Source: Zeugodacus cucurbitae (lineage: Eukaryota > Arthropoda > Insecta > Diptera > Tephritidae). Taken from it: DNA of 64,000 nucleotides. The DNA lies in NCBI RefSeq assembly GCF_028554725.1, contig NC_071670.1, positions 36,016,001 to 36,080,000 on the forward strand, written 5' to 3'. Position numbers and translations under genes: made by a program. Of this stretch, positions 49,156 to 60,235 are shown piece after piece (positions within the stretch are counted from its first letter, which is position 1; each line of letters starts with the position of its first letter). Below the pieces are notes generated by a model. That model worked only from the letters and a program-made list of their open reading frames with translations, made no database searches and was not told the DNA's origin.

Positions 49156-49204
49156 TATATATACGGAATTTGGAAACGATCAATATTGGTTATATATATG
49201 TGAT

Positions 49205-49710
49205 TGATCTAAGTTATAGCCGAATCGATGATAGGGCGCCACTCCTCTCTTTTCCTCGCAGTTCGGCGCGAGTTGGAGATTTTAAGTGTAACTAGGTCGT
49301 TCTCCACCTGGTCCCGCCAACGGAGTGGATGCCTTCCCCTTCCACGGCTTTCTCCGGCGGGTACTGCATCGAACACTTTCAAAGCTGGAGTGTTTTCGTC
49401 CATTCGGACAACATGACCTGGCCAGCGTAGCCGCTGTCTTCTTATTCACTGAACTATGTAAATGGCTTCGTATAACTCGTACAGCTCATCGTTCCATCGT
49501 CTGCGGTATTCGCCGTTGCCAATATTCTGAGGACCATAAAGCTTGCGCAAAATTTCCCTCTCGGAAACTCCTAGTGTTGTCTCACCTGATGACATCCTCC
49601 ACGCTTCTGTACCATAAAGCAGGACGGGAATGATAAGCGACTTGTAGAGTTTGATTTTGGTTCGTCAAGAGAGGACTTTACTTTTCAATTGCCTACTCAG
49701 TCCAAAGTAG
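49205..49710 (-). mobile_element. RTE-like LINE, 3' fragment copy 3
   Basis: The minus strand encodes MDENTPALKVFDAVPAGES, RGRGRHPLRWRDQVENDL and a DSAIT end, homologous to the other copies but more diverged. Homology extends upstream through the GPQNIGNGEYRRRW and YGTEAWR regions to about 49710, where it stops abruptly at TCCAAAGTAG. The frame is broken between the two halves. Confidence 0.75.
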
Positions 49711-52700
49711 ATTGAAAGAATATTGGTTACATTCTCTTCGTAAATACTGAAGTTGAAGGGATCTAACAACACTACAGAAGAAATCGAAAGAAATGATTTC
49801 AGATCCCGTGTATTAATAGCTTACATCCCAATTGTGTAAGGCTGCTGGAGAATAGTCGCTGACGGTAATCGGACAAAAAGACTTGCTTAGTTCTAATTAA
49901 GAACAAGAATAACATTGCCATAAGCTTTGTGGTTGCTGTTGCACCGTCTTAGATCCCTTATCAAATCTTTTTGCTGTCGACTTTCTGGAATTTCTTGATT
50001 GCAAAAAAATATGGGTCCATTCAAGATACGTCCTGCACTAACGCTCCTATGTTTCAATCATTTGGACCGCTTATGGATTCTGCGCTCAACCTCAAAATCC
50101 AAAACATGTCACAAATCGTAGGAATTGGTTTGCAGGAGAGTTTTGGCCCACGATTCGACTATATTAAATGGAAAAACTTTCTTTAAACTTTAAACTTTTC
50201 GAGCTTACGTGAAGGATCCAAAGCATTAAGATAATAGGCTCTGAATCTGCATTAAATAAACTTCAGGATGAGTTAGCACCACACTCAGCAGGTCCTCATA
50301 CAAGGCAAAGTTTGTTATCACTAACGCGTAGGCTACTGGTATTTGGGTAACATCTACCTTAATAGAAGGTGATGTTTATTATGGCAGTTCTTAACATTTC
50401 ATGTAGGAGCCTTTGAGGTCAACTGCAGGGGTTTTGCTACTACAGTGAGCCGATTGGGGTATTATGAAGGCGATGTCTCAGTGCTTTGGACAATATTTCG
50501 AGGTTATGTTGGTTAGATGCAGGTCACTTGTTGTGTGTTGCAGATCAATATGTTGTGAAGGCAGGCATTAGATGAAGGTGGTCGCACCGCTAGGTTAGCT
50601 TTGTTTGTGTGGTTGGATGTGCTGATACATTGAAGACATTCTTGGTGTAGTGAACTGTTTTAAACTTGCTTTATCACTGGTTTTCAAGGTAAGGGATTTG
50701 GTACTTATCATTCTTAGATGGTTTTTGGTCGGTTAGCCCCGATTCGTTTATTTAATATCGTGACGATGAGTGGAACGATTACATCTTATTGTTAGCTGAT
50801 ATGAAACCGTTTGTCCGCTTTATTTTTATCTGTAAAGAACTATATTGAGTTAATATAATTTTGCTGGAGGCAATTATCGAGGCTTACTTCACCCCATTAT
50901 CAGTCGTTTAAATCGACTCAATCCAATCTACGTTACCACCTCACTCCTCAAAATAAAAACACCATTATCTATTTATGCTCGGCAAAAATAGCCGAGTTGT
51001 AATTGCAATAATAATTTTATTTTCCATACTATTTTCGAAACAATTTTTTTTTGTTTTTTTTTTCACATTAGTTTTATGTGTAAGCGATTATCATCTCTTA
51101 TATCGGTAGTTTATAAATATGTATTTAATTGTATGCACACTCTTATTTATCCATTGAGCGTCTTTTAAATGCTGAATACAATCTCATTGATTCGATTAAT
51201 CAATAAAATCAACAGTTACAAATTTGTCATAACATTTGCAATATGCAAAATAATTGATGCATTCATGCAACTTTTGCCTTTTCTTTTCAAATCTTAACAC
51301 TTCTCTAAGATAATACAAAATTTCACTACGATAACTCTACACAACTTGTATATTAGAAAATCGTATCGTCCCTTGAAAAGGGCTTATACATACGAGTACA
51401 TATACATACATATAATTTATATGTATGATTATCGAATTAATATTATTGCATGTTTTTTTCTACAAACATAAATTCATAGCATTACTTAGTTATATGTATA
51501 TTTATTTGAGTAATACTACAATTATTATAATACAAAAAGTATATATGTATATACGCACATAAAGTCTTTCTGATTGTATTGTGCCATGGCTTTGTGATTA
51601 AGCTCGTACAAAAACGCCGGATATTTCTATAAATCTCTCTTAATTAAGTGCTAGTCATACTTTTGGTGGCTCAAACTTATGACTTTCAATTGGTACCATC
51701 AATTTTATTTTTTTAATCAAAACTCTACTTAAATAGAAATGAGAATCATATACAACACCGAAATAATAATGAATCTTGCCATTGGGTATCAACTAGTCAA
51801 ATTTTTTCGAGGGATATTTTAGTGGAACCTTTCATTTCTAAAGATATTTATTCTTACAAATCATTTTGACCTCAAAAAACGTTAAAAAAATTAAAATATG
51901 AAACTGAAATAAGGGGGAATATTGCTTTTCAAAACTAAATTATGAAAAATACCGCCGTTCCACCGTTTTTTGTAAATTTAAGGCTTTTTCACTCAGGACA
52001 GCCTCACCGTACGTATCCGAAAGCATTCGATGAGCCTCAGCCGCACTTTTCTTGGAATTAAAAAAAAAAGAAAAAATTTCCCGCAAATGTCAAGAATTCG
52101 GCTCAAAAAGTGACATTTTCAGTTAATAATAAGTTTGGGATGCAAACAGATCTCTATTTTGTTGGGTTAATGTTGACACAAATGTCCAAGATCGATATAA
52201 AAAAAAATCGATTTATTCCACCAGTGCTTGACCCTAGAGAAATCTATTGGAAAACGGCGGAAGCAAAATTATAGACCATATTTTTACAGAGCATCCAATA
52301 AATCATAATAATCACCCTTTCGAATCATTTTAACCTTCTTAGTGTTCTATGATATTTTTTTTGAGCTCCCTAAATGTAGTTTTGAAAGGGAAAGTCCAAT
52401 GGGTATGTCAAGGGTTTCACCGATGGTCATCCTACACCGATGAAATGAATCCTGCTTAATTTATTAGCTTCTGGAAATAAATTCCATAAATCTATGGGTG
52501 ATGTTGTTTCGTAAAAAGCTTCTTCACAATCAGTAACAAAAATGGATAACATAATTTTTGGCCTACTCTACTATTAATAATATCTCATATTTAGACTCAA
52601 AATTCATTTTTTAGTGATTTATGATTAACATAATGCTCTCTAAATAACGTTTCTAGATACCTACGTACTTTTATGTAATTATAAGCCTAAACAAGCACTT

Positions 52701-53600
52701 ATTCATTAAGTCTTCTCTTAACTTAACATTTCTGAGATCAGTTTCTTCGATAAAATTTATGTATTTAAATACATTTTAAAATATGTTCGTTCCTTTTAAT
52801 AATGTGTAATTATATTAACAAAATTTTTTTTTGGCAATATGTTTAAGTGGCTTAAATCGACTTATGTTAATGTAGAGGTTTTTGAATTTTTTTGAGCAAT
52901 CTATTCGAGACTCAATGTTGTACTCTTATAAACAGGGTGCGTCATCTTTCATGACGGTATGAAAACATTGAATGATTTGAAGTTTTTTATGGTCAACGAG
53001 TGTAGGTCTGAAGTTCGTCAATGACCCGAGGATTGTTGGCTTAGACTTGGTTGTTTTATACAACTCCCCAAAAAGAAGTCAGGCGAAATAGAAAGTGTAG
53101 ATCTCTAAAACAAGTCAATGTAAGCGCTTTTTGATATCAGAACTCTAGAAATTTTTTCTACAGAAACTGAAAAATTAGTTCGCAGCTTGATTGCTCGTGA
53201 GTATTTTTATAATAAGTAACAGTCAAGATCCTTTTAATGTCGGAAAGGACCAGAACAATAAGTCGGCGACGATGACTGGTCCCAACCAAAACTTCTTGGT
53301 AACGTACTGATGTTTTAGGGATCTGGAATGGAACATTTGACGAACAATACGTCATTCATCAAACCTGCTTTCATTATAAAGAAGTTGCTTCAATTGAGGT
53401 TTTTTTTTAAGAAAGTACTAGATTGATTATTTCGAAGTTTTTTACACATAATAAGGTGTATTTCCATCTACATTTCAACATTTTTTTTTTACAAAAATAT
53501 TAAAAAATAATGGAGTTATATACTGTCTTTGGAGGTGCCAAAAAAAAATTCTCTAACTGCTGACATGATTCCGGCCGAATGAGTTGCTGAAACAAAAAAA
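49711..53600. other. Intergenic DNA, no gene supported
   Basis: No coding exon or named element recognised. The part 49970-50700 is less AT-rich and may be an old transposon. 51360-51570 carries CATA/TATG runs. Poly-T and poly-A tracts are frequent. Confidence 0.4.
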
Positions 53601-53639
53601 ATCAAAAAGGCTATGAAAGTTAAATATATTTCCTATGCA

Positions 53640-53860
53640 ATGGCTTACAATTTTTGAAAAATATCAAAAATTGACAAAATGGTGTAGTTCTGAAAACAAA
53701 TTTTGTTTTTTAGGTAAAAAAATGGTCTTTCTTTGAATGCCAAATTGGCAATCTTCGAACAATCAAAAAGATCGTATGTCATTTTATAATAAATATATTC
53801 AAGAATACTCAATTTGAAGTCGATCGGTCAATGTATCGTTGAGTAATGTTGTAAGCAAAT
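53640..53860 (-). repeat. Dispersed repeat, second copy of the window-left repeat
   Basis: Reverse complement matches the first 200 bases of the window with small indels (GACCGATCGACTTCAAAT, GAGTATTCTTGAATATATTT, ACGATCTTTTTG, TTTCAGAACTAC). The similarity may extend outward but becomes hard to follow by eye. Confidence 0.6.
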
Positions 53861-55538
53861 TTGAGAAATGTTGTTTGGAAAAAAATGCGTTTCAAGTTTC
53901 GACTATAGCTGCTTATACCATCGAGCGGTCGATCTTTAGAAAAGAATAAAAAAATCGATTTTTTTTAAATGTCACACTGTTATAGCCCCTTATACAAGTC
54001 TAACCAACTAAAAATATTAATAAAAGTCAAAGTTTCTCAATGCTTACATATCGACATAACGATGCCTCAATCTAGTTAAAAAATCTTTGGAAATGGGAAC
54101 TTGAAACTATTGCAGTTTAGAGTAATAGTTAAAATCGAGATTTTTTGTACAAAAAAAACGTATTTAGTTTAAGTCGACTTAGCCTATTTAAACACATGTC
54201 CATATATTTCTATTCAAAGAATTTCTATCAAAAAACTACAGCTATTGTTTGTTTTCAAATGATATAATTAATAAAAGTGTATATAATATTCTTTGTTGTA
54301 ATATACATATATGTATGCACTGGACCTACTATACCTAATACGCTTTACTACTTTCTCCGTGTGCGTTACTTATTAAATTGGGAAAAAGCCGAGCTTACAA
54401 AAATTATTCTCTAGATAAATACTAAATATACTTTGGCTACAGTCTCTCTAAGTATTTGTGTATACTACTTTATACATATACATATGTATGTGAATTTCTG
54501 TATAATTTTTATGCATGTAAGTACGTATTATATAATATTTGAGCTTAACGGCTTTGGCGCCTTTTGTTTTTGTATTTATGTAAATGTGCAAGTAAAATTA
54601 ATGGAAGATCGCTTAGTCATTTGATTTATCTAATCCTTAATATATATGTATATAGATAATAAATATAATATTTTTGTTCTTGTCTGTAAGTACATATTTT
54701 GAAAAGTACTAATTGGCGAAATGATTTATTTTTAGAAATAAGACTATATATTATATTTTTGTAGTTTATATTTATAGGTATGTAAGTAAGTATGAAAAAG
54801 CTCCTTTTTGATTGGCATGCATGTAAACTGATACTTTATACTAATCATATTTAAGTTTATACGTATTATATATTTGTGCGTGTGTTTGCATTTCGCTTTA
54901 AAATCGTTGATTTAATTATTTCATTTTCACGTTTATTGTTTTTGTTGTTTATTGTTGCTATTGTGTTGGTTGCGTTGGCTTTCTTCTTCGTACTTTTTAG
55001 GCAATTGATATCGGTAGTACATATGTATGTATGTTTTATTAAAATGCAGAGAGCAAAAAGGAACTATGATGCTTGATAAATAGTGTGCGAGAATAAAGCT
55101 ACAATGTTTTTTTATATAACTATATTATTTTCTAATTTTTCTTGTATTGGTAAAATTTCTTTGCATGTGAATGTATTTATGTGTTTGCGGAATCACTTGG
55201 ACGAAGGTTGTGTTTTAAGAAATGTGGCAACATTTATTTACCGTTCTTATCTCTATAGGTGAATCTTGAAGTGTTGAGAAGAAGACGTTAGGAGCGCTAA
55301 CAGTCAACAATGCAAATTTATATCGAGATCAACGCAACGGTTGGGGTCAAAATTTCGTGATCTTGTAAAAATTTTGATTCTTTAATTTGAACAATTTTTT
55401 TGTTATATTTTTTGTGGAACGACTTATACTTCCCTTTAATATAGTACCCAGTTTCGACAATTGAAGAAGAAGACATCGAGACACTTTCTCTCTCAATACC
55501 CAACTTTCGCTAGACTGTGGCTGAAACATCTTTGCAGG
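53861..55538. other. Intergenic DNA, no gene supported
   Basis: AT-rich with TATG tracts (54300, 54480, 55020). Short frames are hydrophobic low-complexity translations of T-rich DNA and are not supported as genes. Confidence 0.45.
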
Positions 55539-55695
55539 ACGTACCTCGGAGAACCCGTAAAAGGCTCAAAGCGCTTCGTCGCCACTTGAGTGTCTCAGGC
55601 ATCCGTTTTGAGAAGTTTGCGGCATCACAAAGGACTGGCTTTAGCTGTCCAAGTGAGATTTGCTGTGGTACAGTGATCAGCCTTTTAACCTAACC
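55539..55695 (+). mobile_element. LINE 3'-tail remnant related to the 28-kb RNase-H LINE
   Basis: Contains AAAGCGCTTCGTCGCCACTTGAGTG, a downstream AAGTGAGAT block and a tail TTTTAACCTAACC. The plus-strand order parallels the minus-strand 3' end of the element at 27968-28600 (AAGCGCTTCGTCGCAAC..., CAGTGAGATTC, CCTAACCTAACC). Only the end of the coding region and the tail remain. Confidence 0.5.
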
Positions 55696-56377
55696 ACTAA
55701 CTTTTGTAACCAACAGGTGTTCTCCGATCACATCCGTCGAATACGATGGATGCAAAATCAATACAACGCCAAATTCATCTAATTTTAATATCATTTTCAT
55801 TCACTTGTAATACGATGCGACGAAAATACTTGAAATGAGGCATAACGATTTCTCATTTCAAACGTTCCAAAAACGGTTATCGAAATTTTTGTAGTTTCCC
55901 GTCTGCCTGAAATGAAAATATTTATGAAGTTGAGCGAATTGAACATAGGGCTAGGATATGTTTTACAAAACAATGCAGACTGTCAGCTCAGCAATTATTA
56001 AAGCCGTTACCAGCTGGCGACATAGAGAAAATCAGTTGGGCCAGCACTTCAATTCATTTGTTTCTTGAACCGAACATAAATTTCTTACCGAAGTTAAGAC
56101 AGTGCCCATGTCCAACACGTCGGAAAAGGTCCATAGAGACCTCTATGGAATATTTAAAAAATCGACAGAATTGGTCCACAACCGCGCCGATCCGTTATCC
56201 GGCCAAGAACTGTCAGCTCGGTAACACTCCTTAAAAATTATTGCGGAATTTGTTTCAGCTGTTAAAGCAACAGCAAGGACCTCCCCAGGACATGGTGACT
56301 CACTATTGTGTGACTTCTTTAACTTGATGCAGGAGAAAATAGTACGAGACGATGGAACTATGAGCTGGTTGGTGGAT

Positions 56378-56510
56378 GGTGGAAGCTGAGGAAGAGGAAG
56401 ACCTCCACTCCGCTGGAAAGACCAGGTAGTGATATCACCAATTGGCGCCAAACAGCGAATGGCGCGTTGTTGCAAACTCGGCTATAACCGTAAACGGCGT
56501 GAACGCCAGT
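56378..56510 (+). mobile_element. RTE-like LINE, 3' fragment copy 4
   Basis: GAAGAGGAAGACCTCCACTCCGCTGGAAAGACCAG, TTGGCGCCAAACAGCGAATGGCGCG and GGCTATAACCGTAAACGGCGT are decayed versions of the 3' end seen at 540-700. The reading frame is destroyed by deletions. Confidence 0.7.
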
Positions 56511-57317
56511 TAAGAAAAAGATAATAAAGTATATATCACATTGATTTCTTAAAACACAACCATCTTCATTCTTATGTAGACACAACATGGGATCGATTCG
56601 AAGACAAATATTCTAGAATTTCGCTATAAATATAATTGATGTGACTAAGTTTCTTAGTAACTTTCCTTGGAACCAACACACATAAATTTGTAATTGTATT
56701 TCCTTCAAAATCTGAAGACCAAAATTGTCTGTAAATATCTTCAAAGCGTTCTATCCTAACGTACAAAAACACAAATATTTGCATATCATCAAACCGATCT
56801 ACATTGTTGCATGTATTACTCATATGCATATCACATAAATTATATTTTTTTTTCACATGCTGAGATATCGATTTCATTGCCGTTTCGTGCGTGAAGTAAT
56901 GATTATTCGCGCTTGTAAGTAATATTATTTAGTATACCAATGTATGCTGGTAATAATAATATGTCGGTATATATGAAACACTTAAGCTAATCGACTACGT
57001 TTCGTATGTATGTAATACGTATGTAGATGTAAACTAGGAGTTTGAAAAGTTCATATGTATATAAAGATTTGAAGCAAAAATTGTGCGTTTTCGACGATCA
57101 TTATACTAACGAGTAACTACTCGCTCGACATCACTCACTGTTATACATACTAAGTATGTATGTATGTAAATTTGGCGAACAACTTTAGTTAATACCATTT
57201 CTATATGAATACAATAATATATCGTAAATTTCCCGACGAATATCGTAAAATCTAACTTCGTTCAAAGCGTTCGTTATACGAGTGTCGCCATTAATAGTAC
57301 GCCTACTTACATTAGAC
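56511..57317. other. Intergenic / Hs3st-B 3' flank
   Basis: Contains the 3' UTR of the minus-strand sulfotransferase gene at its right end. TATG runs near 57000 and 57150. No gene recognised. Confidence 0.45.
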
Positions 57318-60235
57318 TTAGGGCCAAGCGAAATTGATGCCAGTCATTTGGTAGAATTTATTGTTGAACGGTCGATAGAATTCACGTAAACGTTCGATGG
57401 CAGCTTCCTCTATATGCGGATGATTGCGTCCCTTCGTTTTGCCCAGACAATGTGGTGTGGAACGCGCTTCCGACTTGAATAGACAGGGGAAACCTTTGGT
57501 GGCGTTAAAGTAAAAATGTTTCTCAGTCACGACGCGTTTGAGCCCTAAAAAGTCTTGTACGCGTCCAATCTCGTAGGCAGGATCCATAATAAGTCGTTCG
57601 CCGCTTATGAAGAGTAATTGTGAGAGTGGAAAATATTTCAACCATTTCTCCAGAAAACGTGAGTAAACACCTATTTTGACTGGTCCCCAAGCGGTGTCCA
57701 CCACAGCGAATGAGCCATTGACGAAGGCCAGATCTTCGAAACGTTTCATGTCCGATTTCTTGCTGGCCGCTTGCGTGTAATCGGATATGGCACGTGTCAC
57801 GGGATCGCGCACAACGATGAGTAGTCTGTAGGTAAAAATATTGAAGAGTATTCTTTTGATTTAGGATAATTAATGAAAAAAACAGAAACGAATGCTGTCA
57901 TTTAAGTTCTTAGAAGTCGAGAATGTTGGATTGGAATTCTTAAAAATCTAAACTTAATACGGTAATATCGGTCCCAACACACTTCTTAGATCTCCCTGTA
58001 CGATATGACAGCATCGATATGATAATTTCAAAGAAGTATTTTTTAAGATGTAAAGCATAGAAAAAAGTTGAATCTGTGTCGAAACTCTAACCCTTTCGAC
58101 ACAAACGAAAGGTATCTAAAAGTTTGGAATAAGAAGGAACTCTAAAGAGAGCCATGATGAATTTTTTATTGGATGCGAAGGCTTTTGTACAGGATCCACA
58201 CGACTCCTTATGGATTGATTGAGTTTTTGAATTGATAAGACCCTACTATAGGTTTTACCTTCCGATGACTGTAGAATTTCTAAAGGTCATCCATAAATTA
58301 AAAAAAAGTGGTCCAGATAAATGCTCTGGAGAGGTGTAAGAATTAAATAATTAATAATCGTGTCTGCCGGTCGTGGTATTCGGGAATGCCGTAAATCATC
58401 AAAGTTATAGTTCTTTACTAAAAGGTTTAAACGAGCTGAGGCTTTAGGGTTATTGTCGGCCATAAAGGCGAGTTGTAAAAGTAGTGCTCACATTTATCCT
58501 TACGGAGGATTTCAATTTAATCGACCAACCTTACAATTAAGCTTAGATATTAGCCCACGCCACTCAAGTCATCATTTATAGTCAGAGGGATTTAGTAAAT
58601 GGGTAAATTTAATATTAGTTGAAGCAGTACTACCATGAAAAGAAGATATTTGATGTTATATTTGGAGACGGAACCTGTTATTGTATTTCCTTATTTCTTT
58701 CTTATTAGAGTTCATTGCCATGCCACAACTAAACCCCATTTGTTCAGGGGACATCTTTCCACCGAAACTAAAAGAGAACACCCAAAATTTTGTAACACTT
58801 TGTCTATTCACTTACTTTGTCGCCGCATTCATTTGATGCACCCGCTGCGGCACCTCTTTTGTCACAAAATAACTGGGCGTCTTCTCCATTGTTATTTGGC
58901 CTTCAATGGTGTAGGGCATGTGGTGGCGATACCAGCGTAAGCCGCGCTGATAGTGACGATCAAAAAAGTGCACCTCACAGCCGGCGGCGCGCACATCCGG
59001 ATGCAGACGTATGAATTCAAGTAGCGCGCGTGTGCCACTCTTCTTCACGCCAATGATGAGCGTGTCGGGCAGATGCCGCGATGGATGTAAGCCCTGCTGA
59101 CGGAGAAAACGATATTTCGGCGAACCGTCGGCAGCCTCCTGTGGCGGATTGCTCGCGCTGTTGTTGTTCGTATTGTTATTTGCACCACTTAACGGCACAA
59201 TACGTACAGCGGATGCATCATGATTTCTTAAGCTTAAAGCTTCCGGTGTGTGTTTCGATGTTACTCCGTTGGTATTAGCGCTGTCATTTGGAGCGCTCAG
59301 GTTTGTAGACGGTGGTGTTGCGGATGTAGCGGTGAGCACGTCATCGGAGAAGAGTAAGCCGCGTAATGGATTCTGCGGGGGAAATATATTAGGTAAATTG
59401 TTCATTAGTGATTATGGTATCTAATTGGTCTGTATATAGATAAGTAGGGTGGTCCTTACTTAAGGTAACAGTATTCTGAGAAAAAAAATTCGTGGAAAAT
59501 TTTACAAGACGACAGTATGATATTTGTGTTAAAACCGAGGAAATTACGAGCTGAATACAATCTCAAAAATTCACCTTTCTTTTACCAAGGTTTCTGTGGT
59601 TCTTGAGAATCCTTGTAAACTGACAGCTTGTTACGGTTCTAGAAGTGGTATCTTTATGAATTTTTTTTTAAGTCACTAGGATGGTTATATTTACAAAGCG
59701 CATTACAGCGACACGATAATTGACTAAAAAAAATTGGCCAAAAATTGAAGCCTGGGTCTGGACGAGCTTTATAGTTATTAGAATGACACGTTATGCTACA
59801 AAGAAAACCGCGTTACTCGAAACCATTCGTGAAACAGAATTTGAAATCGTCACTAGGCTCTTTGGAATGAGTTTTTATAACAGCCAAGGCACTCAAATTT
59901 ATGAAAGCGTGTTCCTTAGCAGTTGCAATAATTGATATTGCGAAAAAATTAAATCACTTTTGTTTAACTATTAAAAGCCGACTACAATATGAACCACCCT
60001 TATGTGTGTTATGCACTTGCACTTCAGTCGGCTTTCAGCAGATTAAATTTCTTTAGTGAAACATGATATTAACAATTATATATCGCTTACAACGCACCTT
60101 TTGGAATGTCCGACTAATGCTTGTTAATAGGCACGAATTAAATGTATACGATACATAGATTAGGGATATGCAAATTAGCAGTGTTATCGCCAAACTGCGA
60201 TTGCTGAGATTGTTGAACCAGTTCATGACAAACAT
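57318..60235 (-). CDS. Hs3st-B: Heparan sulfate glucosamine 3-O-sulfotransferase (Hs3st-B-like)
   Basis: Three coding exons, 60235-60098, 59372-58816 and 57825-57318 (donors GTGCGT and GTAAGT; acceptors CCCCCGCAG and ACCTACAG), all in phase, give 400 aa. An in-frame TAG lies just upstream of the ATG. Residues about 14-30 (SLAITLLICISLIYVSY) are a type II signal anchor in exon 1, placing the enzyme in the Golgi. A variable S/T/N-rich stem follows (47-130). The sulfotransferase domain has the PAPS 5'-phosphosulfate loop IIGVKKSGTRALL (Lys156-157), the catalytic-base Glu in GCEVHFFD (about 179), the 3'-phosphate motif IVVRDPVTRAISDY (from 235) and a cysteine pair (FPCLFK...PHCLGK). It transfers sulfate from PAPS to the 3-OH of glucosamine in heparan sulfate. 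I chose Hs3st-B over Hs3st-A from its length and stem; paralogue choice is less certain than family. Confidence 0.92.
57826..58815. other. Hs3st-B intron 2
   Basis: 990-bp intron with standard ends on the minus strand. No element or nested gene recognised. Confidence 0.6.
59447..60000. mobile_element. Possible short inverted-repeat element in Hs3st-B intron 1
   Basis: The left end GGGTGGTCC (after TA) and the complement of the right end, AGGGTGGTTC (before TA), form a short inverted repeat about 550 bp apart. AGGGTGGT ends with TA target sites are seen in some fly Tc1/mariner-type elements. The interior has a 71-codon frame (59720-59935, plus) with no recognised domain. The TA spacing is off by one base and only about ten bases pair, so this is tentative. 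Confidence 0.35.
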
